Shown here piece after piece: positions 32,606 to 45,179 of a stretch of 64,000 nt of DNA. Below the pieces are notes generated by a model. The model saw only the letters and a list, made by a program, of their open reading frames with translations, had not been told where the DNA came from and did not search any database. The translations under genes were made by a program, and so were the position numbers. Within the stretch, counting starts at the first letter, position 1; each line of letters opens with the position of its first letter. This DNA comes from Chloranthus sessilifolius (lineage: Eukaryota; Streptophyta; Magnoliopsida; Chloranthales; Chloranthaceae), in the NCBI GenBank assembly GCA_021018995.1, contig CM037588.1, positions 35,709,000 through 35,772,999 of the forward strand. Reading direction: 5' to 3'.

Positions 32606-35600
32606 AACCTTTGCTAGCCCTCGAGCAAAGTGAAATTTAAAACAACTAACCTATGAAATTAAATTCCACTTTCGTAGGGAACATGGGTGAATTTGGCACA
32701 TGCACTAAGCCTTTTTAACCCCTAGGTGATCCCTAGTGGAGGAGTGGAGTCTCCTGAGGGTTTTCAGTGAAGGTACCCCAAACTTCTCCAATAAAATTAG
32801 TTAATACTTATGCAACATGCTGAAACAGAGTTTAAATCAAATAAAATAAATTCCACACCATGTTCATTCATTTTTTAGAGGATTCTTAGCAGAAAAAGAT
32901 TAGTTTTAAAACTGAAATTCTGTTTTAATTCCTTCATTCTCAATCAGCTCATGTCAAGGCATTGTGCCTGAAAATTAATGCATAGTTTACCTTTAGTTTA
33001 TGAATTATGTTTTGATAATGCCCCAAACAAATTGGATTTCAAACCCAAGTCTTACCAAGGCTATCACTCTCAATAAAAATAGAAGGGTGCATCATTTCTC
33101 ACAGCTCAAGAGCAGTTGCAATCCTCAAATAGGACTGCAAGCATGAGCATAGGCATTGCTCTAATTTATGACATTTTCTAATTGTTTTCACCACAGATCA
33201 AATAAATCCTTGTCTCCACATGACAGCTCAATCAATTTTCAGATCTGTAGGGTCTTTTTATTGGGTTGTATTGTGGCTTATGGGTGAATTCTACAAAGAA
33301 AAAAGGGTGGTATGGGATTCAAAATTGAGAAATCAGTAAAGTAAGGAGGTGACATGTACACCTTCTTCATTTCAGCATAATTCCATCTATTTCTTGAATT
33401 TTTAGACTTGAAGTGGCCAGTTTCTAATCTTCTCTTCAATCTTTCAATGAAATGGCTTCTCTTTCTTATTCTTTTGTTTTACTTTTCTTATTTTTTTCTT
33501 TTCTTTTCTTTTGTATGCTTTTTGTATTTTTCTGCATTTTTTCTTTTTCTGGGTTGGAATGCCACCGCTGTGCTTCTGATGCACCATTGCCTTTCAATGT
33601 GTTTCTTCTTCTTCTACCAAATGTCGAACCAGCTCTACCTTCTTTAACTTCTTCTCCTTTACCTTATGAAATCTCAGAGTGAGGGTCTGGCTGAATCAGG
33701 TCACTGATGTTTTGGGTTCAAATTTTCTGATTGTTGTCAAAGAAAACTGGGATTTTTAAGGCTCAAATGGTGTGTATCAAGGGCAGTTCAAAGGATAAGG
33801 AAATTTATAGCTCAAACCAAAGGATGGCTTTACTTCATGTCCTCAATGTCATGAGTGCTGTCAAGTTGTTTCAATTCGGATTTGCCTAACTTCTAGTGAG
33901 CAGAGCTAGGTCCAATCAGTCCTTAGAGCTGAAGATATTTTCAGGACACTCTTCAAAGAAAATTTTTCAACCCCAAATCTCACTAGGTATGGCCTTCGAT
34001 CAAATTTTCTGAGGGGTATCCTCACAGTTTTCTCTCCTTTCAGGTTCACTAAACATCAATTTTTAAAAATTCTTGACATTTGCTTCATGAAATATGTTAA
34101 AACTACAACTCATTTCAGTTCCAAAAAGTTTTTAATTTCCTATTTTTCCAAAAATCAGGAGGGAAATGATTTTATTTTCAAAAACTTTTTTTTTTCATTA
34201 TAGCTGCACCAGCCTTAAACTCATTTCATTGGCACACCTGCCATACCCCCAAACCTACGATGAACATTGTCCTCAATGTTCTAGACAATGAGTAACTAGG
34301 GGGAACAGTGTAAAAGAAGAAAGAAAAAAAGGTAAACAGAAGAAATGAAAGCTATATGCAAAAGAAAATAAAAATGCAAAACTGAATACATGAACAGGAA
34401 AATAGAAAAAATGATATACAAATGCAAGAAATTACTGGTAAGACAAAAAAAAAAAAAGCAAAACAAAACTAGAATTGCTACAAAATAAAAACTAAAAACT
34501 AAATATAGGAACTAAAGAATTGCCATGAAAAGGAAGGGAAACTAACGCTAATAACAGAAAAATAGCAAAAACAAAGTGAGGAACTGAATACAAAACTTTA
34601 AAAACAGAAAATTGCAGATACAAAAACCAAATTTCAACTATAAAAACCGGAAAACAAATTTATAAACTGAATAAAAATGCAGGAAATCAGTAAACTAAAA
34701 CATACACTAACCTAGGAAAGAAAAATCAGCAATCTAAAAATAGAATTTAAACTAAAATTCCTAAAATAGAAAAACAATCCTGAGACATAACCTTAAGACA
34801 CAGCCCTGAGTCACCTCTGTGAATGATAAAATAAGAAAGCCCAAGCCCTACCAAGGCTACCCTAAGGTAGGCTCATCACTGCTTATGAATCTATGTGAAT
34901 TTTACAAAATGATCAGCAGGAATGACACAGTGAAAAGCTAGATTCATAAGACTGAGCCATGTGTATGAATCAAAAAGACTTTCAAAGTAATGAAGCATGG
35001 ATGTACATAGTTAAAAATAGGATTCATACACAGCTGAGACCCATTTATGGTGAAGAAATCTCGAAGGAAAATAAAATTAGTAGCTCAAATAAATTTTCAG
35101 AACAAATGATGATCCATTGCTCATTATCCTTCATGATTCCTCAAAATGAAGGGCCATGATCTCAACAGTTCCAGATGGGGGGAAATGAGTAAAGGCAAGG
35201 GAAAATAGCCCATCTGGAGAGAATTTTTGTCTTTATAATTTTTTTACTTTTTTATGTGTTTTTGGCCAGCTTGGGCTCCACAAGAGCCCTTATGAACTAT
35301 TGCTGAAAAATAATAAGACATAAATAAAAAAATTTCTATTTGTGTTTACATTTTTTTCAACTTTTGTATTTGGTTTTGTAAAAAAAATCAGCATGCCTAA
35401 AAGACAGTAGAAATTATAATCAAAACAAACATCAAACACAACAAAACTGTTGGTTCTTAAGAATTTAAAAATTAAAAAATAAATGCAAAGGAGAAGGGGA
35501 TGCAAACTCAAGCAGATCTGCTCCTGCCGTAATCCAGATGCTCCTTGTCTGGTAGCTGCTCTAGATCTGCAAAAATCCAAAACTACAGCAGTACCTTATT

Positions 35601-35918
35601 CAAGCATATTGATAAAAACAAAAAGAAGAACACAGGCCACTGCCTCATTTTGGCAAAAAGACAAAAGAGTGACAACATCATTTATTCAGATAGTTAGAAG
35701 GCAAAGAATAAAAACTCAGGAAACTCAGAATTGCTGCAGTTTAAAACTGGTTTTCTATACAAAAATAATAGCAAACCTTAAATCAAATAGTTGGAATGCA
35801 ATATAAAAATCTAAAATAAAATAGGTATAAAAACTAAAAAAATAAAAACTCAGATCTACAAAATAAAAATTAGATTTATAAAAATGAAAAACTCAGATCT
35901 ACTATCTAGATCAAAACT
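32606..35918 (-). other. R4 interior: conserved 3' noncoding region, second PPT and leader, no genes
   Basis: 32606-34240 aligns with the 3' noncoding regions of R1, R2 and R5. 34241-34256 is the second polypurine tract. 34257-35918 is A-rich sequence with no recognisable frame. The open frames at 33408-33682 come from pyrimidine-rich low-complexity sequence and are also present, degraded, in the related regions. Confidence 0.8.
34241..34256 (-). promoter_or_regulatory. R4 second (internal) polypurine tract
   Basis: In sense AGGTTTGGGGGTATGG preceded by a gaggacaatgttcatcg box. Retained although all coding sequence is gone. Confidence 0.75.
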
Positions 35919-35935
35919 CCCCGGCAGCGGTGCCA
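35919..35935 (-). promoter_or_regulatory. R4 primer-binding site
   Basis: In sense TGGCACCGCTGCCGGGG, a tRNA-Asp-type site with a changed base relative to R2. Confidence 0.8.
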
Positions 35936-35941
35936 AGAACT

Positions 35942-38769
35942 TGTTGGGGGATTTCTAGTGTTGTAATTATTGTGTAATGATGAAAACAAAATAAAAAAAT
36001 AAAATAAAATAAAAGATGGATTCAACACATCTAAAATATCCTAGATCTGCAAGATACAGGGTCCATTGTAGCAAGTTTTGATAAGTATGAGTTAGTCCCA
36101 CAGGGAGTAATGATCTAAACCTAGAAGGTGTATAGTAGACCTGCAGATCTGGCTACAGATCTGGTAATTAGAAGAAGAAAGAGAGCTTTTTAGGTGTCAC
36201 TAGATCTAATCTACAAAACAAAAATATAAAACTAAATCTAAAAGATGGAGGAAGATGGATGGTAAAATAAAGATCAAATGGTCAGAAATAGGCAGCCAGG
36301 GACTGGTTCGCATTATAAATTAATCGAATCAAAGGTTTTGTATATATTTGATTTGCTACAATCCACTTTTCTGGCTCTAAGTTTCCCAGGGTTCCCTTGG
36401 CAGAGGTGAGGTATAAGGATCCAATCTTAACCAGAGAATTGAAGCAATCCTAAGGCTACGATCTGTCCACTTTAATGGTCACAGACCATCCTATAGATTG
36501 TTCCAATCCTTTGCTCTTAATTAGAACAAGAAAATCATTGCAGATGCTGTAGATGCTAGGCTACCAGCTCCCTGTTTCCGGCTGGCATCCGCAGGAATAT
36601 CCAATCCAGGGAAATTAAATACGAAAAAGTGAAATATAGATCAGAATCACCTTTAAAATCTACAATCACTGTAATCATACAGCTCTTGAGCTCAGATCTG
36701 CAATCTTGTGCAATATCAATCTATTCACAAATTCATTGAAGCTTTGAAAATATAATTACAAAACAGATCTAGACTGCTTATTTAGATCTAATCCAACATG
36801 CTGGATTAGGGAGAGAAGGGGGAAGAGAAAAAGGAAAAATAAAACTAAAATCTAAACGTAAATGAGCTAAGGAAAACCAAGGCTATTCCATGGATTTCTT
36901 GCTGAGAAATTATAGCAGCAAGGAGTTCTATTTATACATTTGCAATGATCCTTGTGCTTTAGATTTCAGCTAATCAGAGGAGAGAATTTGATGCTTTGGA
37001 GTTCCCAAAACTACCCTTGCTAACCAAAAATAATTTCAGCTGCACCATTCACCAGTTTCTGCAAATATCTTGCCCATGTGCAGCTACCTCTGTTTTGAAG
37101 TTTCCAAAACTATCCCTATTGTCCCTTAATATTTGCAGCCGCATTCCTTAGATAATTGCACCAATCTGTTGAAAATACCCACAAAATAATTACCCTGGCA
37201 GCCCAAAATACCCCTACCATCCAACAATATTTTTCCATGAAACCCAACAATAGCTGCAGCTGCACACCTAAAATATTTGCCCAACTGCTAAGACTATTCA
37301 CAACTTCCCCATCCTTTTGGCTGCCTAGTTCCCCAAAATAGGCCTGTTACTATTTGAAATGAACGGCTCTTAAATTCTGCGACTTTGGCACTGAGGTGGA
37401 GAAGATGAAGTGCAGCACCTTCAGGTAAGGTGTCATGAGGATGGTGAAGGTAGGCTGCAATTCGTGATGATATAGGCTACAGGGAAGAAGATCTCGACAG
37501 GTTTGGTGAAGGTGTTGAGGTGCTCCTCGATAGGATGTGGGAAAAAGTGGCTTGCTGGTCGAGAGGATAGATGAGAATGGGAGCTGCATCAGCAAGATGT
37601 CGAGATGTTGGCTGAGGAGCTCGAGAGGTTGAGGTGCTTGCAAAAGTAGTTGTCGAGAGGATGGAAAGGAGGGGTTGCAGCAAGTTTTCATGGGTATTGA
37701 GGGGCGCAACTTGAGAGGTTTGGAGCTAGGGACTTTGCATGTTGTGAGGATTAAATGGGTTAATGAAGAAAGTGGTCGATAGGTTCAAGGATCAAGGGGT
37801 CGACAAGTTGGCTGCATGGGGGCTTTAAGTTACTGGTCCACATGTTTGGTAGAGCTGCAACCCGAGAGGATTACATGGGAGGTTTAACGAACCAGTCAAC
37901 AGGATGAAAGGCTTAAGTGGTCGATAGGTTGAAAGTGTATTGCAGCTGGGTATTTTGATAGGTTTGAGATTGGATACTGCAATGGAGTCATGAAGATGCA
38001 TGGGAGGTTTAGCTGCTGCTCGAGAAGATAACACTGGGGATTTCACATGCATTTCGAGAGGATTGATGGGGGCTTGCCCAGGTGGTCGACATGTTGGGAG
38101 AATGGACACAATGATCCATCCGAGAGGTTTAAATCCAGCAGCTTAAAAGCTCGAGAGGTTCTTCAATGTGGAACAACTCAACAATCCTCTCGACAGGTTG
38201 GCTTTCTCCTCATAGCAGTTCTCGACATGTCTGCCTCCAACTATATGAATACCTCGACACATTGGGTACCAGCTTCAAGTGCACCCTAGCTACTCTACAC
38301 TTCTCGACAAGTTCCTTTTCTAATATTTGTAGCTACTCAAGAATGTACATCACAGAAATGGCATCACATTTTCAATGGTTGTCACAGCAATAACAACTTG
38401 GTCTTCAACAGGTTGAGGATGCTGCGTGGGTTCAATGCATGTGCTGCTGCTGCCCACTAAATTCACATCTGCATGAGTACAGCTGCAAGGATCCCTTCAA
38501 TAGGCCTTGTATACCTCTAATCCATCATTAATCTGCAAGGTTCAAGCTGCTGTTTTCTTCCTCTATCACACCATTCTATTCACCTCTCATTCCCAGCTGT
38601 TGCTTAATTCCAAAATTCTTCTAAATGACACTTTTTAACGAAAAACTGCACTAAGGTTGTGATTAACTCCTTGCTGTAGAACAACACTAAAACAAAGTAT
38701 TAAATACTCTAAGTCCTATCAAAAGCCAAGAATAAAGGGATATAAAATGGTATAAAACAGTGACTAATA
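35942..38769 (-). repeat. R4 5' LTR
   Basis: 2,828 bases, plus-view ends tgttgggg ... gactaata (final ACA changed to ATA). TATA at 36928-36936, conserved block at 36453-36491, motif array at about 37490-38310. Confidence 0.9.
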
Positions 38770-39478
38770 ATAGTTCCTGAAAAACTTATGCACACTGAAG
38801 AGAAAAGCTAGGATCCACCTCACTAAGAAAATATTTGCTGCTAAAAAAGTACAACCAATTTTGTCCATAGCAACCCCAGCCAAACTCCAAGACCCTGGGA
38901 TACCTTCAATCCCCTACATTATAAGTGATCATACCATAGGTAGAGCTCTCTTAGATTTGGGAGCTAGTGTTAACTTATTTCCATACTCTGTGTATGAGAA
39001 GCAAGGTTTGGTGGAGTCGAAACCCACAACTGTGGTACTCCAATTGGCTAACAAATCAGAAATGAGGCCAATGGGAATTCTGGAGGATGCGCCAGTAGGG
39101 GTGGATAAGTTTTTCTGCCCAGCAGATTTCTTAGTCCTGGACATGGAGCCTACAAAGTGCACCACTCAAATACCTGTAAATTGGGCAAGCCATTTCTGTC
39201 CACTGCTAATGCATGCATTCAGTGTAGGTCAGGAGTGATAGAAGTCACTTTTGGGAACATGAAGGTGAAGCTCAATGTGTATAATGTAGCCAACCAACCT
39301 TAATTTGAAAGTGAGGATTGTTCTATGATTGATGTGATTGATGAGCTGGTAGAAGAAAGGTTGCCCAAGCTGCTAGACTAGGATGAGGTTTTCGATGAGT
39401 TTGAAGAATTTTGGACTTAGGAAGTTGAAAAGGAGGCCCCCACTCATTTTGTTGAAGATGTACACACCTTGGACTCTT
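38770..39478 (+). pseudogene. R3 protease region
   Basis: It continues the linker interrupted by R4 (FLKNLCTLKRKARIHLTKK). The aspartic protease motif ALLDLGASVNLFPYSVYE follows, then GILEDAPVGVDKFFCPADFL. The terminal GRPFLA-type motif is frameshifted (INWASHF). The frame continues with stops at about 39301, 39379 and 39418. Confidence 0.82.
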
Positions 39479-40690
39479 CAGTGGGGTCAGCTTAACATTC
39501 CACTTAGAAACCTACTCTGTTGCCCCTCCCTCAACCCTCAAAGGTACATTTATTGCCTTCTATTGAAAGTCCACCTGATTTGGAGCTGAAACAGTTCCCT
39601 GAATCTCTGAAGTATGCTTTTTTGGGGCAGAATGATAAACTCCCAATAATTATATCCTCTTCTCTCACTGTGGATCAAGAAGAGAAATTACTTTGTATCC
39701 TCAGGAAGCGTAAAAAGGCAATTGGATGGACCATTACAGATATAGGGGAAATTGATCCATCAATGTGTATGCACAAAATTCACTTGGAAGAGGGTTCCAA
39801 AGCCTTTAGGGAGATGCAGAGAAAATGAAATCCTCACATGCAGGAAGTGGTGATGAAAGAGATTGTTAAACTACTTGATGCTGGAGTAATCTATCCAATT
39901 TCTGATTCTGAATGGGTATCACCTATCCAGGTGGTCCTCAATAAATCTGGCATCACAGTAGTTCCAATGAATTTGGAGAGCTGATGCCCACCAGGGAGGT
40001 CACCTGTTGAAGAGTCTGTATTGACTACAGAAAATTGAACTCCAAGAGTAGGAAGGACCACCTCCCATTTCCCTTTATTGACCAAATCTTGGATAAATTG
40101 GCAGGAAGAGCTTACTACTATTTTCTTAATGGATATTTTAGCTACAACCAGATACCAGTGTTCCTCAAGATCAGGAAAAGACAAACTTCACCTATTCATT
40201 TGGCACCTTTGCTTATAAGAGGATGTCATTAGGATTGTGCAATGCTCCTACCACTTTCCAAAGATGCATGTATGCTGTATTTTCTGACATATTGGATTAG
40301 TTTTTGGAAATCTTTATGGATGATTTCTCAGTCTATGGGGATGATTTTAGTCAATATTTGCACAACCTCTCCCTTGCGCTTCAAAGATGTGTAGAAACCA
40401 ATCTGGTTTTGAGCTGGGAGAAGTGCCATTTCATGGTCACCCAAGGAATTATTCTTGGCCATGTGGTGTCTCGGAAGGGAATTGAGGTTGATAGAGGAGA
40501 CATTGATCTGATTTCACACCTACCTCCACCAAAAATCATGAAAAAGGTCAGATCATTCTTAGGTCATGCAGGTTTTTATTAGAGGTTTATCAAGAATTTC
40601 AAGCAAGATCTCCAAACCATTATACCACTTCCTATCTCAAGATGTTCCTTTTGAGTTTGATGTTGAATGCTTGAAAGCATTTGAGGTATT
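39479..40690 (+). pseudogene. R3 reverse transcriptase
   Basis: The N-terminal part includes LKYAFLGQNDKLPIIIS, IGWTITDIGEIDPSMCMHKI and AGVIYPISDSEWVSPIQVV. The template-grip region RKDHLPFPFIDQILDKLAG is followed by several frameshifts. The catalytic box reads EIFMDDFSVYGDDF (Asp-Asp codons at 40319-40324), then EKCHFMVTQGIILGHVVS and the thumb-connection part VRSFLGHAGFY. Stops and frameshifts at about 39826, 39983 and 40300 make it dead. It synthesised element cDNA inside the particle. Confidence 0.88.
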
Positions 40691-41290
40691 AAAATAGTAT
40701 TTGACCTCTAGCCTAATTATCCAAGCCCCAGATTATTCTCTCCATTTTGAATTAATGTGTGATGCCTCTGACTTTGCCATTGGTACAGTCTTAGGGCAGA
40801 GAAGAGGGAAACTTCCAAGTGTAGTTTATTATGCAAGCAAGACACTGACAGATGCTCAATTGAATTACACAACAACTGAAAAGGAGCTTCTGATAGTAGT
40901 CTTTACTTTCGATAAATTTAGACCTTATTTATTAGGGTCTAAAATTGTGATTTTCACTAACTACTCTGCCCTAAAGTAGCTGCTGTCTAAAAAAGAGGCA
41001 AAACCTAGGCTAATCAGATGGATCTTACTCCTGTAGGAGTTTGATCTTGAGATCAAAGAGAAAAAATGGATAGAGAATGTCGTTGCTGACCACTTATCCA
41101 GGATCATGCTTGAGGATTGTGCTACAACACCACTAAATGATTCCTTCTCTGATGAGCAATCGTTTGCCATCAATACAGATCTGCCTTGGTTTGCCAACAT
41201 TGTGAATTACCTTACTACTGGAAGGATCCCCCCACATTGGTCTAAGATGGATAAGGACTTGTTTTTCTCTCAAGTCAAATATTTTATCTA
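40691..41290 (+). pseudogene. R3 RNase H and linker
   Basis: RNase H features: FELMCDASDFAIGTVLGQRR (first catalytic Asp present), LNYTTTEKELLIVVF (second acidic residue), FTNYSALK and VVADHLSR. Stops at about 40978 and 41034 and a missing residue near WILLL*EFDLEIK. The linker PWFANIVNYLTTGRIPPHW is conserved with R2. Confidence 0.85.
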
Positions 41291-42432
41291 GGAGGATCCT
41301 TACTTCTACAAATATTGTGCAGACCAGGTACCTAATGATGAAATCCACAGTATTTTGTTAATGCACCATGAACATGCCTATGTAAGTCACTTTGGGGGTA
41401 AAAGGACAACAACAAAAGTGCTCCAATCTGAATTTTATTGGCCATCCTTGTTCAAGGATGTATTTGAGCACTGCAGAGCCTTTGTGAGATGTCAAAGGAT
41501 GGGGGGCATATCTAAAAGAGATTCTATGCCATTGCAATCCATCCATGTTGTGGAATTGTTTGATGCCTGGGGGATAGACTTTATGGGTCCTTTCCCTCCT
41601 TCCTTTGGTTTCAATTTTATTCTTGTGGCTGTTGATTATGTTTCCAAATGGGTGAAAGCTATTGCCACAAGAACAAATGACCATAAAGAAAAATATTTTC
41701 TCAAGATTTGGCACCCCCAGAGCTATCATCAGAGATGGGGGAGTCATTTCTGTAACAAGTACTTCGAGAGAAGTATTCTGTTACACACAGAATTGCTACA
41801 CTATATCACCCATAGACTAGTGGGTAGATGAAGATTTTCAATAGGAAAATAAAGCATATTTTGGAGAAAACAATAAGGACAAATAGGAAGGATTGGTCCC
41901 TGAAGCTGCAAGATGCACTGTGGGCATATAGGACTGCCTATAAGACTCCTATTGGGATGTCCCCTTTCAGACTTGTTTATGGAAAAGCTTGTCATCTACT
42001 AATAGAGTTAGAACACAGGGCCTATTGGGCCATTAAAACATTAAATTTTGATTTAACTTCTACTGGTAAAAACAAGAGGCTGCAAATTACTGAGCTGGAA
42101 GAACTTAGGCTTGATGCCTATGGAAATGAAAACATCTATAAGGAGAAAGCCAAGGCCTTTTCAACAAGAACCTTCTTAGGAAGGAATTTGCTGATGGTGC
42201 TAAGGTATGGCTTTTCAATTCAAAATTGAAGTTCTTTTCAGGTAAGTTGAGATCCAGATGGGATAGCCCATTTACTGTCATACATCCATCCTCATCTGGA
42301 GGTGCTGAGATTATGGACCCTAATTCTGGAAAGGTCATGAAAGTAAATGGCCAGAAGCTAAAACTCTGTGTTGAGAATGTTGTGGAGCCCTCTAAAACCA
42401 TCCACTTTCAAGAACCTCTGACTGATATATGA
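41291..42432 (+). pseudogene. R3 integrase
   Basis: The HHCC region is present ([15 protein letters not shown], then CRAFVRCQR). The first catalytic Asp lies in [12 protein letters not shown]. The second Asp region is frameshifted (around 41690-41740), and the [10 protein letters not shown] segment with the catalytic Glu is deleted or scrambled near 41805-41830. The C-terminal part resumes with [33 protein letters not shown] and KLKLCVENVVEP. It is about 380 codons in R2, so its length is typical, but this copy cannot be catalytic. Confidence 0.85.
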
Positions 42433-43259
42433 TCTCAACCGTTGTACCATGTGTACCATAACTGTTGAAGTGTTTTAAAATTTTGTAAAAATGGTGTACT
42501 TGTGGTCTGCTTTTGATGAATCTTGATGTGTGCCATAATTGTTGATGTGCTGTTGAATGTTGTATCTGTTTAGCATTAGGGTCACTGAGCTTATTTGCAT
42601 GAGAGTATATCAATCAAGAGTCTAAACAAGCCATTTTTGCATTCTCGAGAGGATCAGAAACCTTCAGGCATCCTCTCGAGACCATTTCATAAGTGAACTA
42701 GCTCTCCCTCGAGAGTATCATGCGCTTAAAATCATCCTCTCGGGACAGTTGGGTTGAGGCTATACCCAGCGTCGATAGGCTCATGCGAGTAAAGCTATCT
42801 GCTCAAGATCTTCTCGAGCTGTCTTTCTGAAGCCCCATCCTCTTGTGGCTCGAGTTCTGAATGTATAAAGCTTTCGTGAAGCTCATTCTCTCAGTCCATC
42901 TCTCTGCTAAACACTCACACTCCTTCACCCGCTTCGAATTTCATCTGTCTACTCTACTGGGGACTATCTATTGCACCATTTTTCCAATATTTCGGCTAGT
43001 GTGATTAGCAACTCAAGCCAAACATTTCACATCAAGCATCTTTGAATTTGGATCACTATGGACTATCCTCGCAATATCCTAGTTTGGGTAAGTTCTCATT
43101 CCTTCTCAGCCCATTTCATTCTTTGCGTATTGTCTTCTAAATTGAGACCTTTTTACTGAGGCTTAGTGGATTTATCATTCTCATTTAGTGCATTGAGTGT
43201 TTGCTGAGTTTTGGGAAACCTAGGGTTTGGATTCATTAGATAGAAATTACGGTTTTGGA
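42433..43259 (+). other. R3 pol-to-accessory-ORF spacer with motif array
   Basis: No gene. 42635-42850 holds copies of tcgagagga, cctctcgag and variants in both orientations. This is the TCGAGAGG variant of the LTR U3 at 25575-26215. A promoter for the accessory ORF is an inference, not shown. Confidence 0.7.
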
Positions 43260-45179
43260 ATGGCTAATAGTACTGATTTTGAAGAAACCCTAACCAACTT
43301 GCTTAGTCCTGCCCATACCTGTCCCCCTTCACCAACAAGGACATCTAAGAGGATTGCCTCTTTCTCAGCTCCTGTAGCTCCTATGGCCCAACCAAAAAGA
43401 AAATCTATTGTTTTGGGTGACTCAGCAACTCCAAAGAAGAAAACCAAGGCTAACACCCATGCTCCTAAAGCTGTAAACTAGAAGAAACAAAAGAAGGGTA
43501 AGGGAGTTGCCCCTTAGTTCGACCCTTTCACTACCCCGAATGATTTTATGGATAATCTAAGCTTGGTACCAAAGACCATCTTTAATAGGCCCTTTTTCAC
43601 TAAGGAAGAGTGGGCAAAGGAAGCCATAGTTTTTTTGGCAAAGGCCTCCATGGATTCTCTGTTGAGGCCTTTGGAAGAAAATGTATACCCCAGATTCGTT
43701 AAGTTATGGTACCGGAACATTAGGATGAAAGAGTCTGGAGGAGGGCCAAATCAGGAAGACCCTGTGCTAGTGGTGTTGATAGATGACTTTGAGAAAGTGG
43801 TGGATACCACTGATATAGCATAGGTATTGGGTATCCCTCAAACGTATGATCCATCTTGCAGCCTAGGAGCCCCAATCATTGCTTCTCTAACAAAAATTTC
43901 CCAACACTTAACTCAGGGGAAGAAAGCATCAGGTGATTCAGTTATTGGGAGTGACTTCAGTACAAACCTTCTATTCATGGACAATATTTTAAGTAAGAAT
44001 GTGTTTACGGCTGGTCCTCAGCAGGAGAGGAGGCACCCAATTGTGGATGCACTGTACTCCTTCTCCAAGGGGCATTTCTTCAATACTGCCAAGCTGATTT
44101 TTGAGGGGATGGGAGATATACATGGAAAAGTTAAGAAGAGGCAGACATTTCAAGGTTTACCCTACAACAGGTTGATCACAACCTTGATAAAAAAAGGAGG
44201 GTATGCATGGAAAATGGGAGAGCCCACTACTAAGTTGTCACTAGTTGTGTTTGGAGAAAGGCAGTGGAAGGTCAGTTTGACTTTGATGAAGAAGAAGAAG
44301 AAGGAGCCTGAAGCAGCCCTTCCTGGGCAAACTTCTGTAGCCACCTTTGCAGTCATATCAGAGCAGCCACCTTCTACCCTTACTTCCATTCCACAATTAG
44401 CCACTCCACCATCCTTACCTATTCAATCCACTCCACCATCCTTACTTGCCACTTCTGGGAAAGCCCCTGTAACCATCCCACGGCAGCCACCTTCCTCCTT
44501 TGAGTCCATTCCACTATCATCTCCTCCTCCGCCCATACCTTTCCCCTACAATCTTCCTACACCCACAATCCAAAGAACCTACAAAAAGAAAATCCAACAC
44601 TCCCCCCACAAAACCCATCCCACCCACTATCATATGCCCACCCATCCCAAGCCCAACACCTGAAGAACCTACTCCATTTACCCTTCCTGACTGTGAGCCA
44701 ATGGCGGTTTCCATTGAACCCACTTACCCCTGTCCTTCACCTGCCAATTCCCCTATCATCACCCCTATTCCTTCCCCTGTCCATTGCCCTCCACTGTCCC
44801 CTATCCACGACTCATTTAATAACACCTCTGACTAATTTACCACAGAGGACTACTCAGCCCTAATAGACTCCATTGTAGGGGACATTAGGTATGAGTTCAC
44901 CCCTCTACCTGACTCCCCACACCACTACCCATTTAACCATGCACCTACTTCACCCTTTAAACCAGTTTCAACCCAACCTTCTACCCCTGTCCTTCCAGAC
45001 CCTCTATCCCAAATCATTTCCTTCCTAACCTCCCTTAAATACCAAATCCACACATCCACAGAAGGCCAATCCTCCATCCACACTGCTACTGAAACTGCTT
45101 TTATCTCCCTCTTTGTTCATGATCCATCTAACTGGGCCATTGTCCGAGTTCACCCAATTCAAGGACTTACAACACCTAT
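43260..45179 (+). pseudogene. R3 accessory ORF, truncated by R5
   Basis: The ATG at 43260 starts MANSTDFEETLTNLL. A Lys-rich basic stretch follows (TPKKKTKANTH), then the central domain (about 43530-44290) with MDNLSLVPKTIF, YPRFVKLWYRNIR, QQERRHPIVDALYSFSKG, KLIFEGM and LPYNRLITTLI. A KKKKKEP junction leads to a long Pro-rich region. In-frame TAG stops lie at about 43480, 43517 and 43821, with a frameshift near 44560 and a stop at 44833. R5's LTR begins at 45180, so the coiled-coil tail is missing. Homologous to R1 1-1096 and R5 49565-53371. Confidence 0.78.

Larger units (their letters stand above)
29776..38769 (-). mobile_element. R4: non-coding LTR retrotransposon (LARD-like) nested in R3
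   Basis: LTRs 29776-32592 and 35942-38769, PBS 35919-35935, PPT 32593-32605. A perfect 5-bp duplication ATAGT flanks it (29771-29775, 38770-38774). The 3.35 kb interior has no gag or pol. It keeps the leader, the second polypurine tract (34241-34256) and the conserved 3' noncoding region, so it must have moved with proteins from a related element. The LTR copies are clearly diverged in the stretches I compared, so it is not recent. Confidence 0.93.
27664..45179 (+). mobile_element. R3: Athila-like element, interrupted by R4, 3' end cut by R5
   Basis: Order: LTR 25210-27663, PBS 27670-27686, gag from 27976, protease, RT, RNase H and integrase to 42432, spacer, accessory ORF from 43260. R4 (29776-38769) splits the gag-protease linker. 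R5's LTR begins at 45180 inside the accessory ORF. No 3' LTR is visible. Every coding part carries stops. Confidence 0.85.
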
